A stretch of 64,000 nt of DNA from Ahniella affigens (GCF_003015185.1 NZ_CP027860.1:1860001-1924000), one strand, 5' to 3'. Positions 9,356 to 18,490 are shown, counted from the stretch's first letter. A program made the numbers and translations. The notes: a model not told the origin generated them from the letters alone.

Positions 9356-9440
9356 GTGCGGATAGTCTAGCAGGCTGGAACCAAAACGCTCATGTTTGCT
9401 TGTTCTGATGTCGCCGCCACGATCAGAACGCCAGAGACGC

Positions 9441-9471
9441 AAACAAAAACGCCGCGACGGTTGGTCGCGGC
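9441..9471 (-). terminator. Rho-independent terminator of the amino-acid permease
   Basis: Read on the minus strand: an 8-bp perfect stem GCCGCGAC/GTCGCGGC with a 5-base loop followed by GTTTTTGTTTG. It lies 30 bases beyond the permease stop codon. Confidence 0.85.
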
Positions 9472-9501
9472 GCTTCGGTGCGAGCCCGAGTGGGCGCGGC
9501 G

Positions 9502-11013
9502 TTACTTCGGCGGGGTCGGATCGCCACCCGGTGTGCCACCACCTGGGCCCGGACCATCAGCGAGATTGCTGCGCGCACGGGCATACGCGAAGTAGACGAT
9601 GATGCCGATGACTGCCCAGATCACGAAGAACTTGATCGTCGGGTTCCAGCCCAGGCTGAAGAACAGGAGTGCGCAGCCAGCCACTGCCGCCGGACCGACG
9701 ACCCAAATGAAGGGCGTGCGGAACGGGCGCGGGCGACTCGGCTGCGTCACCCGCAGGACCATCACGCCAATCGCAACGGCGAAGAACGCAAACAGGGTGC
9801 CGGCATTCGAGATGTCAGCCAGGATATCGACCGGGAACACGGCCGCAAACAGCGCCACGGCGATACCAGTGATGATCGTCACCACGTGCGGGGTCGAGTA
9901 CTTGCTGTGCACGGCGGTGAACGATTTCGGCATCAGGCCATCGCGGGCCATCGTGAACAGAATGCGCGTTTGGCCGTAGATCATCATTAGCACCACCGAC
10001 GGCAGCGCGACGATGGCCGCGCCAGCGACCCAATCACCCACGCGTGGATAATCCAGGCTCCGGAGCACGAACGCCAGCGGTTCCTTGGACTGCGACAGCT
10101 CGCCACCTGGCTGCGCACCGGCAGCACCGATAACGGCGTACGCAACAATCAAGTAGAAGACCGTGCAGACGCCAAGCGAGCCAATGAGGCCGATCGGGAT
10201 GTTGCGATTCGGATTCTTGGTTTCTTCAGCGGCCGTCGACACCGCATCAAAGCCCACGTACGCAAAGAAGATCGACGCCGCGGCACCCAGCACGCCCACG
10301 CCGGACAACGGTGTGCCCCAGCCGTTTGGCAGCATCGGGGTAAAGTTCTCAGACTGCACAGCCGGCAGCGCCAACGCCACGAAGACCGTCAGCGCGATGA
10401 TCTTGATCACCACCAGAGCGGCCGTGACTTTTGCACTCTTCGAGGTACCAATGACCAGCAGCCACGTCACCAGCAGCGATAGCAGGAAGGCAATCAGATT
10501 GAAGCCACCTTTGTGCGTCACGCCGTCCACCATCCGAACGACCGTACCGGCATCGGTGTGCTCGGTGTAGAACGGGCCTGCGGTCAGAAAATCAGGCAAC
10601 GACAGGCCATAGTGGGCGAGCGCGCCATTGGCGTAGCCCGACCAGCCTACGGCAACCGCACCCGCGGCAATGGCGTATTCCAAAATCAGCGCCCAACCGA
10701 CCATCCAGGCAATCACTTCGCCCAATACGGCGTAGGAGTAGGTATAGGCGGAGCCGGCGACCGGCACCATCGAGGCGATTTCGGAATAGATCAGCGCCGT
10801 CAACGCGCAAACGATACCGGCAATGATGAACGAGTACATCATGCCCGGACCCGCCTTGTTGGCGGCCACGGCGGTCAACACGAAGATGCCGGTACCGATG
10901 ATGGCGCCGACGCCGAGCATGGTCAGGTCAAAAGCCCCCAACTGCCGCTTCAGGCCTTTCTTCTCGGCTGTGGCCAAAATCTGGTCCAGTGGTTTGATAC
11001 GGTCAAATAGCAT
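9502..11013 (-). CDS. APC-family amino acid permease (cationic amino acid transporter type)
   Basis: 503 residues with about 12 predicted transmembrane helices. The N-terminal KRQLGAFDLTMLGVGAIIGTGIF is the conserved first helix of the APC superfamily with its unwound GAIIGTGIF segment, and FFAYVGFDAVSTAAEETKNP is the signature of the CAT/YfnA subgroup. The start was chosen at MLFDRIKPLDQI because GGAG lies 8 bases upstream; the frame is open for another 200 codons without family similarity. The C-terminus ends in a Gly/Pro-rich tail. It has its own terminator. Substrate within the group is not predictable. Confidence 0.92.
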   Translation of the reverse strand: MLFDRIKPLDQILATAEKKGLKRQLGAFDLTMLGVGAIIGTGIFVLTAVAANKAGPGMMYSFIIAGIVCALTALIYSEIASMVPVAGSAYTYSYAVLGEVIAWMVGWALILEYAIAAGAVAVGWSGYANGALAHYGLSLPDFLTAGPFYTEHTDAGTVVRMVDGVTHKGGFNLIAFLLSLLVTWLLVIGTSKSAKVTAALVVIKIIALTVFVALALPAVQSENFTPMLPNGWGTPLSGVGVLGAAASIFFAYVGFDAVSTAAEETKNPNRNIPIGLIGSLGVCTVFYLIVAYAVIGAAGAQPGGELSQSKEPLAFVLRSLDYPRVGDWVAGAAIVALPSVVLMMIYGQTRILFTMARDGLMPKSFTAVHSKYSTPHVVTIITGIAVALFAAVFPVDILADISNAGTLFAFFAVAIGVMVLRVTQPSRPRPFRTPFIWVVGPAAVAGCALLFFSLGWNPTIKFFVIWAVIGIIVYFAYARARSNLADGPGPGGGTPGGDPTPPK

Positions 11014-11217
11014 CCGGTTACTCCGTGTTCTGGTGACTGATCGTCGGAACCATGGCCACGCCCGGCAGCTCCCTCGTCTGCGTTGAGCGTCGGCTGGCAT
11101 GAATTTGTGTCGGCTTGCTAACGAAACCCTCGCGGCCCAGACGGGCAATCGGGTTCCGGGCACGGCCACAACGTGGGCTAAGATACGCACGAACTCCACA
11201 TCGGGCAAGGGAAATCC

Positions 11218-11781
11218 GTGATACCAGTGTTTGAATCGGCCCAGGAAAAGGTCCGGGCCTTGCTTTTTGACAACCAACATGTGCCGGGATTGTCGCCAGA
11301 GATCGTGCAGCTGTTCTTGGATTTCGCCGCTTCCAGTGCTGATTGCTGCGAGCGCCATCACGCCCCTGGGCACTTCACCGGCTCGGCGCTGGTGCTGAGT
11401 GCCGACAGTCAGCGAACGCTGCTGACCCATCATCGCAAGCTCGATCGTTGGCTCCAACCCGGCGGTCATGCTGACGGCGATGGCGATCTGCGCGCAGTGG
11501 CGCTCAGGGAGGCGGAGGAGGAGACGGGCTTGGTCGGGCTGACGGTCGAGTCGGCCATTCTGGACCTCGATCGTCATTGGATTCCGGAGCGGAAGGGTGA
11601 GCCTGGACATTGGCACTACGACGTGCGCTTTCTAGTCCGGGCGACGGCGAGTGAAGCGTTTGTCATCAGTGAAGAATCACATGCCCTGAAATGGTGGCCG
11701 TTGACGGCGGTGGCTACCGATGCGGCATTCGATCCGTCATTGATGCGTATGGCCGCGCGTTGTCTGGAACGCCCGGTTTAA
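11218..11781 (+). CDS. NUDIX hydrolase
   Basis: 187 residues from a GTG start. The NUDIX box occupies about 83-105 and ends in REAEEETGL (97-105) with the metal-binding glutamates. The first conserved Glu of the canonical GX5E pattern is Gly89, a variation I recall in related proteins with GGHADGD. It hydrolyses a nucleoside diphosphate linked to another group, with unknown substrate. It is divergent from the permease and followed by a strong terminator hairpin, so probably monocistronic. Confidence 0.9.
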   Translation: MIPVFESAQEKVRALLFDNQHVPGLSPEIVQLFLDFAASSADCCERHHAPGHFTGSALVLSADSQRTLLTHHRKLDRWLQPGGHADGDGDLRAVALREAEEETGLVGLTVESAILDLDRHWIPERKGEPGHWHYDVRFLVRATASEAFVISEESHALKWWPLTAVATDAAFDPSLMRMAARCLERPV

Positions 11782-11825
11782 GGCGGGGCGGAACAGACTA
11801 GTCCTGGGCAATCAGATGCGGCGAG

Positions 11826-11849
11826 CCGCCCGTGCCTGGGCGGTTCTTT
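11826..11849 (+). terminator. Rho-independent terminator after the NUDIX gene
   Basis: A 6-bp GC stem CCGCCC/GGGCGG with a 6-base loop, followed by TTCTTT, about 45 bases after the stop codon on the plus strand. Confidence 0.7.
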
Positions 11850-11860
11850 GGCCCAAAACG

Positions 11861-11887
11861 CACAACGCGCCGATGTGGCGCGTTGTG
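11861..11887 (-). terminator. Terminator of the binding-protein gene
   Basis: A perfect 11-bp stem (CACAACGCGCC/GGCGCGTTGTG) with a 5-base loop. On the minus strand it is followed by CGTTTTGG, about 30 bases beyond the stop of the minus-strand gene. It faces the NUDIX terminator head-on, so the two convergent genes are insulated from each other. Confidence 0.75.
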
Positions 11888-11918
11888 TCAGAAGCGGAAA
11901 CTGGCGTGCTTGCCGATG

Positions 11919-12752
11919 TTACTGGCCGCCACCTTCTACTGGTTTGTAACCGAAAAAGCTCTCGAGCAGTTTGTCGTCGCCATCGTATTCGCTCGCATTG
12001 GCTTCGACGAATTGGCTGATGCGAAGCTCATTCAACGCGGCGTAGCCGTCGTTGTCTTCGTGCATATTGAGCAGCGCGTCCTTGATGGCAGTCTTGACGG
12101 CCGGGTCGACGCCCGCGGCGGCCGAAAAGGCAGGTCCCGTGAATTCGCGCGTGGTCGTCATGACGATCAGGTTGGGATATTCGTCCTTGATGATCGACGG
12201 CACGATGGCGGCTTCGGCCTCGCCAGCAAACACGATTTCGACACCGTCGCGCCAGCTTTGGGCTGTGGACATGACATTCGGTTGGCGAATGGCGTCGGGC
12301 CAGATTTCGGCCAGTAGCGCAAACCCCATGCTCGGGCTCGGCATTGTGACAACGCGGGCACCGATCAGGCCGCGTAGGCCCTTGGCGGCTGTTTCGTCCA
12401 TCGCCAGTACGGCATAACTGGTTTTCTCCGCGGTTTTGACGAACGGTTCATAGCCAAAGCGCTTGGCGCGATAATCGGTGAGATGCGCTTCGGCAAACAT
12501 GAAATCGGCGGGCGCGTTTTGACGAACGTCGCGCCAGAAGAAGTGGAAGTTTCGGGGATAGACCAGCGTGACCGAATGTTTCATCGGCTTGAGCGCCTTG
12601 TTGAGGTGCGCCTCCAGCGGCGCAAACACTTCGGCAGCGCGCTCGGGCCCGTAATGCGGCTCGATTATGATCTTGAATTCTGCCGCCGTCGCGCCGCTTG
12701 CGCCCGCAACCAGGGCAAGCGAGGCTGCCAGACTACGAAACATCCGCTTCAT
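11919..12752 (-). CDS. PhnD-like periplasmic substrate-binding protein
   Basis: 277 residues. A Sec signal peptide (about 1-23, cleavage near ATAA|EFKI) precedes a mature domain like the phosphate/phosphite/phosphonate-binding PhnD group: YGPERAAEVFAPLEAHLNKAL near the N-terminus, DFMFAEAHLTDYRAKRFGYE, and a second lobe with GEAEAAIVPSIIKDEYPNL. There are no ABC permease or ATPase genes beside it, so it is an orphan; such orphans may work with a remote transporter or a sensor kinase. The ligand is unknown. Confidence 0.82.
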   Translation of the reverse strand: MKRMFRSLAASLALVAGASGATAAEFKIIIEPHYGPERAAEVFAPLEAHLNKALKPMKHSVTLVYPRNFHFFWRDVRQNAPADFMFAEAHLTDYRAKRFGYEPFVKTAEKTSYAVLAMDETAAKGLRGLIGARVVTMPSPSMGFALLAEIWPDAIRQPNVMSTAQSWRDGVEIVFAGEAEAAIVPSIIKDEYPNLIVMTTTREFTGPAFSAAAGVDPAVKTAIKDALLNMHEDNDGYAALNELRISQFVEANASEYDGDDKLLESFFGYKPVEGGGQ

Positions 12753-12852
12753 TGACGCCTCCAGGGTCGATCATCTGAGTGGTGGTTTAGCACGTTCTTA
12801 TTGACCTGCCAATGCTTTGAATAGGCTAGTTCAACCATGGTGTGACGAATGT

Positions 12853-13641
12853 TCAGGAATCGGCGAACACTTGCTCCAGAACCAAGTGGCGGCCGGCGGC
12901 GTCGGTGATGGCCATACCGGGCTGCGGCTCGTGCAGCACGGCCAAACCATCGCCGCCGATGGCCAAGGCCAATTCTCCCAATGGCTGGCCGCTGTCGGCG
13001 CTCAGAATCCGATGGTCGGTCTGATTCGGGTCGAGCCCGCTGAGCCGGCACAGCGCACGCTTGTTGCGGCCCAGAAAATGCGTTCGGGCGACGATTTCCT
13101 GACCGGGATAGCAGCCCTTGCCAACACTGATGGCACCCAGTCGCTTCAGTCCCAGCGCGTGGCCAATGAACAGTTCCGACCGTGTGGCATCCAGAAATGG
13201 CAGGCCGGCTGCAATGTCAGCCACGCCGGGCTGGGCCTGTGACGGCGAATCCGGTGACGATGCTTGGAGCCAGAAATGGCGTGTGTCGGACCCTGGCACG
13301 TTCAAACCGGCCAGCACCGACTCCGGAACGCTGGCACCGTCGCGCACGATGAGGTCCGGGCGCACGCGGATCGTGACTTTGCTTCGAAACACAAAGCGGC
13401 GCAGGCGCTCTGCCAACTCGGTACTCCGGCCAAACGCGATCGCCAGAACGAACGCATCCGGTGCCAGTCGAAACAGCGGAAAAAACGCCACGACCCGCCC
13501 TTGAGGGTTCAACCAGGCGCTGAACTGGCCCGAGCCTTGTGACACTGGTCGCAGGTCGCTCGCCAATTGCGATTGCAGGAAGCGCTCGGCATCCGGTCCG
13601 GCGACCTCCAGCAGCTCGAACGCGGCAAGGGCAGGGGACAT
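12853..13641 (-). CDS. ygfZ: YgfZ/GcvT-like folate-dependent protein
   Basis: 262 residues. The signature KGCYPGQE at 175-182 with Cys177 is diagnostic of the YgfZ (COG0354) family, which uses tetrahydrofolate to support assembly or repair of a subset of Fe-S proteins. The start was placed at MSPALAAFEL, preceded by CTGGAG; the upstream in-frame extension is not conserved-looking. It lies just upstream of, and divergent from, the succinate dehydrogenase operon, whose iron-sulfur subunit is a plausible beneficiary; that link is inference. Confidence 0.9.
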   Translation of the reverse strand: MSPALAAFELLEVAGPDAERFLQSQLASDLRPVSQGSGQFSAWLNPQGRVVAFFPLFRLAPDAFVLAIAFGRSTELAERLRRFVFRSKVTIRVRPDLIVRDGASVPESVLAGLNVPGSDTRHFWLQASSPDSPSQAQPGVADIAAGLPFLDATRSELFIGHALGLKRLGAISVGKGCYPGQEIVARTHFLGRNKRALCRLSGLDPNQTDHRILSADSGQPLGELALAIGGDGLAVLHEPQPGMAITDAAGRHLVLEQVFADS

Positions 13642-13838
13642 GAACGTCGACTCCAGTTGGCAGGAGCGTTCACCCTGGGGGCGCTGTCGCAATTTTTCAA
13701 GGTTCTACCGACCCAGGGCGCTGATCTAAAGGCGCCGGCCCGCGTGGGCTAGCGCGAATTGCCGCGCTTGTAAACGACTTGTTCGTTCTGGGCGCGCTGG
13801 CTACCCTTGGAACGCTTTGTAAGCAGACTGCGCCGATC

Positions 13839-14000
13839 TTGAACGATTCCACCGCCAAAACCACCGAACTCGTGCCCGAGACCTCGCAAGACTCGCGGCC
13901 GGCAGCACCTGTGCTGCCCAAAGAGATCGGTGGTCGCGATGGGCCTGAGCCCACGCGCTTTGGTGATTGGGAAAAGAACGGACGCTGCATCGATTTTTGA
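13839..14000 (+). CDS. SdhAF4-like succinate dehydrogenase assembly factor (DUF1674)
   Basis: A small protein of about 53 residues (TTG start assumed; the frame is open back to 13779). The C-terminal half PKEIGGRDGPEPTR-FGDWEKNGRC-IDF is the DUF1674/SdhAF4 motif, which in mitochondria and alphaproteobacteria binds flavinylated SdhA before it joins SdhB. It precedes sdhC by 53 bases, which supports the assignment. No strong ribosome-binding site precedes any candidate start, so the N-terminus is uncertain. Confidence 0.75.
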   Translation: MNDSTAKTTELVPETSQDSRPAAPVLPKEIGGRDGPEPTRFGDWEKNGRCIDF

Positions 14001-14053
14001 CGCGACGTCGGCACCATCACGTGCCTGACGCTGGACCACGAGAGGTGCTCAAC

Positions 14054-14455
14054 ATGGCAGGACAACGCCCCATATCGCCGCATCTGCAGATTTACAAGAA
14101 ACAGCTGACGTCCACGCTGTCGATTCTGCATCGCATTACTGGTTTGCTGCTGGCCTTGGGTGGCGTGCTGCTGGTTGGCTGGGTGCTGGTACTGGCCGAT
14201 GGCCCGGACCACTATGCCCATCTGCAGGGCACACTCGGTGGCTCGGTGCTGCATTGGTTTGTCTGTGTCGGGTTCTACGTGTTCAGTTTCAGTCTGAGCT
14301 ATCACTTGCTGAACGGCATCCGGCATCTGTTGTGGGACGCAGGCATCGGCCTTGATATTCCAAACGCGTACAAGAGCGGCTGGATCGTGGTGCTGCTGGC
14401 CCTGGTGTCGACGGCATTGTTGGCCTTCCGCGCATTGAGTGGAGGTGCGGCATGA
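14054..14455 (+). CDS. sdhC: Succinate dehydrogenase cytochrome b556 subunit
   Basis: 133 residues with three transmembrane helices. RPISPHLQIYKK and LSILHRITG (quinone-site Ser and Arg) are the SdhC signatures; His84 (LSYHLLNGIRH) is the expected heme b ligand. It anchors complex II in the inner membrane. Its stop overlaps the sdhD start (ATGA), so translation is coupled. Confidence 0.96.
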   Translation: MAGQRPISPHLQIYKKQLTSTLSILHRITGLLLALGGVLLVGWVLVLADGPDHYAHLQGTLGGSVLHWFVCVGFYVFSFSLSYHLLNGIRHLLWDAGIGLDIPNAYKSGWIVVLLALVSTALLAFRALSGGAA

Positions 14456-14832
14456 GTCTCAGAACCCCTCTGGCGCGCGTGCGCGGCCTTGGCTCAGCCA
14501 AGGATGGTACGGGCCATTGGCTCGCCCAGCGCATTTCGGCCGTGCTGCTCGTGCCCTTGTCGATTTGGTTCCTCGTCTGCTTCTGGCCGGTTCTGGGCCA
14601 GGAATATGCAGATGCCCGGGTGTATTTGGCCCAGCCAATGCACGCCTTCCTGCTGCTGGCGTTTGTGCTGACGCTGATCTATCACGCCCTGCTTGGGGTG
14701 CAAGTGGTGATCGAGGACTACATTCATACGCGCTGGCTCGAAGTCAGCCTGCAAGTTGCGATCAAGCTGATTGCGTTCCTGGCCGCGCTGGCCACGGCGT
14801 TCGCGCTGATCCGCATCGTTCTGGGAGCCTGA
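14452..14832 (+). CDS. sdhD: Succinate dehydrogenase membrane anchor subunit
   Basis: 126 residues with three predicted helices. GHWLAQRISAVLLVPLS opens the first helix. His78 in LIYHALLGVQ is the likely second heme ligand, and VIEDYIH (87-92) carries the quinone-site Asp-Tyr. It overlaps sdhC by four bases and ends 3 bases before sdhA. Confidence 0.94.
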   Translation: MSLRTPLARVRGLGSAKDGTGHWLAQRISAVLLVPLSIWFLVCFWPVLGQEYADARVYLAQPMHAFLLLAFVLTLIYHALLGVQVVIEDYIHTRWLEVSLQVAIKLIAFLAALATAFALIRIVLGA

Positions 14833-14835
14833 ACC

Positions 14836-16629
14836 ATGGCGATTGACGCCTACAAGATCATCGAACACAAATACGACGTCGTCGTGGTTGGCGCGGGTGG
14901 CGCCGGTCTCCGCGCAACCATGGGTATGGCCGCCAAAGGCCTGTCCACCGCGTGCATCACCAAAGTGTTCCCGACCCGCTCGCACACCGTCGCCGCACAA
15001 GGCGGCATGTCGGCCGCGCTGGCCAACATGGGCCCGGACGACTGGCGCTGGCACTTCTTCGACACCGTGAAGGGCTCGGACTGGTTGGGCGATCAGGATG
15101 CGATCGAGTACATGTGCCGGGAAGCGATTCCAGCCGTGATTGAGTTGGAACACTTCGGTGTGCCGTTCTCGCGCACGGACGATGGCAAGATCTATCAGCG
15201 CCCATTTGGCGGCATGACCACCGAATTCGGCAAGGGCCCGCCCGCCCAGCGCACGTGCGCTGCGGCGGACCGCACCGGTCACGCCATTCTGCACACGCTG
15301 TATCAGCAATCGCTGCGCTATGACGCCCGCTTCTACATCGAATATTTTGCGCTGGATCTGATCTTCGACAATGAAGGCGTCTGCCGTGGCGTGCTCGCGC
15401 TCGACATGGCCGAAGGTACGTTGCATCTGTTCCGCGCGCAGTCGGTCGTGCTCGCCACCGGTGGCTATGGTCGTGCCTACTTCTCCTGCACCAGTGCGCA
15501 TACGTGCACGGGCGACGGCGGTGGCATGGTGCTGCGTGCGGGCCTGCCGCTGCAGGACATGGAGTTTGTGCAGTTCCACCCGACCGGCATTTACGGCGCG
15601 GGCTGCCTGATTACCGAAGGCGTGCGTGGCGAAGGCGGGCAGCTCAAGAACAGCAAGGGCGAGCGTTTCATGGAACGCTATGCGCCAAGCGTCAAAGATC
15701 TGGCGCCGCGGGACATGGTCAGTCGTTGCATGACCATCGAGATTCGCGAAGGCCGTGGCGTTGGCAAAGACGCCGACCACATCTTCCTGCATCTGGAACA
15801 TCTGGGCGCCGGCACGATTCACGAAAAGCTGCCGGGCATTGCTGAATCGGCCCGCATTTTCGCTGGGGTCGACGTGACTCGCGAACCGATTCCGGTGCTG
15901 CCAACCGTGCACTACAACATGGGTGGTATTCCGACCAATTATCACGGCGAAGTCGTGACCAAGCGGGGCGACAACCCCGATCACGTGATTCCGGGCTTGT
16001 TTGCCATTGGCGAAGCGGCATGCGTGTCCGTTCACGGCGCCAACCGTTTGGGGTCGAACTCATTGCTCGATCTCGTGGTATTTGGTCGCGCTGCTGCGAA
16101 TCGCTGCGCCGAAATCCTGAAGCCGAACGCGCCCCACAAGCCGTTGCCGAAGGACGCTTGCGACGCCGCGTTGAGCAATCTCGACCGCTTGCGCTATGCC
16201 AAGGGCGGTACGCCTACGGCCGACATCCGTCTGAACATGCAGCGTACGATGCAGCGCGATGCGGCGGTGTTCCGCACCGGCGAGACGTTGCTCGACGGGT
16301 GCAAAAAGATGACCGAGATCTACGACTCGTTTGGCGACGTCAAGGTCACGGACCGCTCGTTGATCTGGAACTCCGATCTGATCGAAACCCTGGAGTTGCA
16401 GAATCTGTTGGGTCAGGCCGTGGCAACCATCTATTCGGCCGAGCATCGCACCGAAAGCCGCGGTGCGCATGCCCGCGAAGACTTCAAGGATCGCGACGAC
16501 AACAATTGGATGAAGCATACGCTGGTGTCAGTCGACACGGCGGGCAAAACCAGCTTCGACTATCGCCCGGTCCACATGTACACCAATGGCGACGTCGATG
16601 TGGTGCCGCCAACGGAGCGTAAGTACTGA
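14836..16629 (+). CDS. sdhA: Succinate dehydrogenase flavoprotein subunit
   Basis: 597 residues, standard length. Rossmann motif GAGGAGLRA (19-27), His50 in [10 protein letters not shown] as covalent FAD attachment site, and the C-terminal [20 protein letters not shown]. It oxidises succinate to fumarate and passes electrons through FAD to SdhB. Its stop overlaps the ATG of the next small gene (TGATG). Confidence 0.98.
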   Translation: MAIDAYKIIEHKYDVVVVGAGGAGLRATMGMAAKGLSTACITKVFPTRSHTVAAQGGMSAALANMGPDDWRWHFFDTVKGSDWLGDQDAIEYMCREAIPAVIELEHFGVPFSRTDDGKIYQRPFGGMTTEFGKGPPAQRTCAAADRTGHAILHTLYQQSLRYDARFYIEYFALDLIFDNEGVCRGVLALDMAEGTLHLFRAQSVVLATGGYGRAYFSCTSAHTCTGDGGGMVLRAGLPLQDMEFVQFHPTGIYGAGCLITEGVRGEGGQLKNSKGERFMERYAPSVKDLAPRDMVSRCMTIEIREGRGVGKDADHIFLHLEHLGAGTIHEKLPGIAESARIFAGVDVTREPIPVLPTVHYNMGGIPTNYHGEVVTKRGDNPDHVIPGLFAIGEAACVSVHGANRLGSNSLLDLVVFGRAAANRCAEILKPNAPHKPLPKDACDAALSNLDRLRYAKGGTPTADIRLNMQRTMQRDAAVFRTGETLLDGCKKMTEIYDSFGDVKVTDRSLIWNSDLIETLELQNLLGQAVATIYSAEHRTESRGAHAREDFKDRDDNNWMKHTLVSVDTAGKTSFDYRPVHMYTNGDVDVVPPTERKY

Positions 16630-16997
16630 TGGACGCTTCGGATCGCAGCGGTGGCTTGATTGCTTGGCAATGGCGCACCTATGCCCGCAATCACCGCAGT
16701 CGGGTGAATCTGGTCGTGCACATGTTCGCCGTGCCGCTGTTCATCGCCGCGACGTTTGCAGCCATCCGATTGCTGATCGCGTCGGCGTTTGTGCCGGCGT
16801 TGCTGTGCCTCGTGATCATGGCGGTGGCGTTTCTGCTGCAGGGCATTGGTCACAAGCAAGAGCGCGAGCCGCCAGTACCGTTCAAGGGGCCGTTCGATTT
16901 TCTGGCGCGGGTGTTCGTTGAGCAGTTCGTGACCTTTCCAAGATTCGTGCTGTCGGGTGGCTGGAGCCGTCACCTGGCGGGGCAGTTTGATTCCTGA
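16629..16997 (+). CDS. Small membrane protein, Mpo1/DUF962-like, within the sdh operon
   Basis: 122 residues with two or more hydrophobic helices (about 27-50 and 52-72). NLVVHMFAVPLFIAA, LLQGIGHKQER and the C-terminal EQFVTFPRFVLSGGWSR resemble the Mpo1-like (DUF962, YGL010w) family, which in yeast is a fatty-acid alpha-dioxygenase using H-x4-H-type histidines; I recognise the pattern but cannot confirm it. It starts inside the sdhA stop codon and ends 8 bases before sdhB, so it is co-translated with complex II. Function unknown. Confidence 0.7.
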   Translation: MDASDRSGGLIAWQWRTYARNHRSRVNLVVHMFAVPLFIAATFAAIRLLIASAFVPALLCLVIMAVAFLLQGIGHKQEREPPVPFKGPFDFLARVFVEQFVTFPRFVLSGGWSRHLAGQFDS

Positions 16998-17005
16998 GGT
17001 GAACC

Positions 17006-17788
17006 ATGGCTGAGTTTACGCTTCCGAAGAATTCCTTGGTCGGCAAGGGCAAGCATTTTGCGTCGCCAGGCGCCAAAGCGCCGCGGCAATTCAAGGTGTA
17101 CCGCTGGAATCCGGATGACACGGCCAATCCGCGCACGGACACGTACGAGGTCGACTTGTCGAGTTGTGGCCCGATGGTGCTCGATGCGCTGATCAAGATC
17201 AAAAACGAGATCGACCCGACGCTGACTTTCCGCCGCTCTTGTCGCGAAGGAATCTGCGGCTCGTGTGCGATGAATATCGATGGCACCAACACGCTCGCGT
17301 GCACGAAGGCGATCGACGAGATTCAAGGCGAAGTGCGCATTTACCCGTTGCCGCACATGCCGGTGGTTAAGGACCTCGTTCCGGATCTGACGCACTTTTA
17401 TGCCCAGTATGCGTCGATTCGGCCGTGGATGCGGACGCAGAGCGTGCCGCGTCCGGATGGCGAGCGCCTGCAGTCGAAGGAAGACCGCGCGAAGCTCGAC
17501 GGACTGTACGAGTGCATTCTGTGTGCCTGCTGCTCGACGTCCTGCCCGAGTTACTGGTGGAACGGCGATCGCTACCTTGGTCCGGCCATTCTGTTGCAGG
17601 CCTACCGATGGATCATCGATTCGCGTGATGAGGACACCGGCGACCGTCTCGACAACCTCGAAGATCCGTTCCGTCTGTATCGCTGCCACACCATCATGAA
17701 TTGCGCGAAGACCTGTCCGAAGGGTCTGAACCCGGCGAAGGCGATTGCTGAAATCAAGAAGCTGATGGTTCAACGGCGCTCGCTCTGA
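17006..17788 (+). CDS. sdhB: Succinate dehydrogenase iron-sulfur subunit
   Basis: 260 residues. The [2Fe-2S] ligands are Cys79, Cys84, Cys87 (CREGICGSC) and Cys99. The [4Fe-4S] motif is [12 protein letters not shown] and the [3Fe-4S] motif is [12 protein letters not shown]. It relays electrons from SdhA to ubiquinone at the SdhCD interface. A GGTGAACC ribosome-binding region precedes the ATG. Confidence 0.97.
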   Translation: MAEFTLPKNSLVGKGKHFASPGAKAPRQFKVYRWNPDDTANPRTDTYEVDLSSCGPMVLDALIKIKNEIDPTLTFRRSCREGICGSCAMNIDGTNTLACTKAIDEIQGEVRIYPLPHMPVVKDLVPDLTHFYAQYASIRPWMRTQSVPRPDGERLQSKEDRAKLDGLYECILCACCSTSCPSYWWNGDRYLGPAILLQAYRWIIDSRDEDTGDRLDNLEDPFRLYRCHTIMNCAKTCPKGLNPAKAIAEIKKLMVQRRSL

Positions 17789-17798
17789 ATTGGCAATC

Positions 17799-18056
17799 AT
17801 GAGCGAACTAAGCCCCGAGCAAATCCGGGCCAAACGAATGCGCTGGCATTGCCGGCGCGGCACCACGGAGCTTGAGCGGCTGTTGGGTCGGCATTTGGAC
17901 CGGCTGCTGGCGGCAGGCGATAGCCGGGCGCTGGATTTGTTCGAGCAACTGCTCGCTGAGGAAGATCGCGATTTGCAGCGTTGGCTACTGGGCTACGAAA
18001 CGTGCACCGTACCGGAGTACGTGGCGTTGATTCATGATCTCCGCCAGCCCGCTTGA
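17799..18056 (+). CDS. sdhE: FAD assembly factor SdhE (CptB)
   Basis: 85 residues. RGTTELE at 20-26 corresponds to the RGxxE(L)(D/E) motif that contacts SdhA during covalent flavinylation. It starts 10 bases after sdhB; an in-frame TTG three codons upstream is less likely. It overlaps the next gene by 23 bases. Together with the SdhAF4-like gene it brackets the operon with maturation factors. Confidence 0.92.
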   Translation: MSELSPEQIRAKRMRWHCRRGTTELERLLGRHLDRLLAAGDSRALDLFEQLLAEEDRDLQRWLLGYETCTVPEYVALIHDLRQPA

Positions 18057-18462
18057 CTGGACGCTGCGGCCATCGCGCCTGCAGCCGCTGTTCAGCGTTG
18101 GCGCAGTCACCCTTGGGCTCGCCGCACTCTTAATCTGGACCGATCTGCGGCTCTGGCAGCTATTGTCCGTATTGATCATCGTGCTCGGCCTGGAATGGTG
18201 GCGATTTCGCCGCTTTGGCCGCACCGAAGCCGGGCGCTATCTGATTCGGCCCGACGGGTTCTGGCAGTTGCCCGGGTCGGACGCACTCTGGCAGCTCCGG
18301 TCGGTCTCCTGGTTTCCGGGGCTCTGTCACTGTCAACTTCAAGAAGCCACGCGCCCAAGTGAAGCGCGGCAGTTGCTGTTCTGGCGCGACCAAGTGGACA
18401 CGCATAGCTGGCGGCGTTTGCGGGCTCGTCTTCGAACATATCGTCCGGGAGCGGCTGAATAA
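18034..18462 (+). CDS. YgfX-like inner membrane protein
   Basis: 142 residues. Two adjacent transmembrane helices (about 20-55) and a basic C-terminal cytoplasmic domain fit the YgfX (CptA) family, whose E. coli member is coded next to sdhE (ygfY) as here and has been described as a membrane-bound toxin affecting cytoskeletal proteins. Similarity beyond topology and context is weak by eye. The stop codon overlaps the first bases of a dispersed repeat. Confidence 0.72.
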   Translation: MISASPLDWTLRPSRLQPLFSVGAVTLGLAALLIWTDLRLWQLLSVLIIVLGLEWWRFRRFGRTEAGRYLIRPDGFWQLPGSDALWQLRSVSWFPGLCHCQLQEATRPSEARQLLFWRDQVDTHSWRRLRARLRTYRPGAAE

Positions 18463-18490
18463 GTCCATCCTGGACTTTCAGACCCGCATT
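18456..18490 (+). repeat. Dispersed hairpin repeat, copy 1 (short)
   Basis: A 35-base segment identical at 33 positions to 42704-42738. It begins TGAATAAGTCC and contains the 6-bp stem AGTCCA-TCC-TGGACT. It overlaps the ygfX stop codon. The second module found in the other two copies (GAGTCCGGCACA) is missing; instead a run of seven T follows at about 18499. Confidence 0.75.

Noticed and set aside
14494-16035. A 513-codon open frame antisense to sdhD-sdhA
   Set aside because: Shadow of sdhA codon bias; the sense strand encodes unmistakable SdhA motifs.
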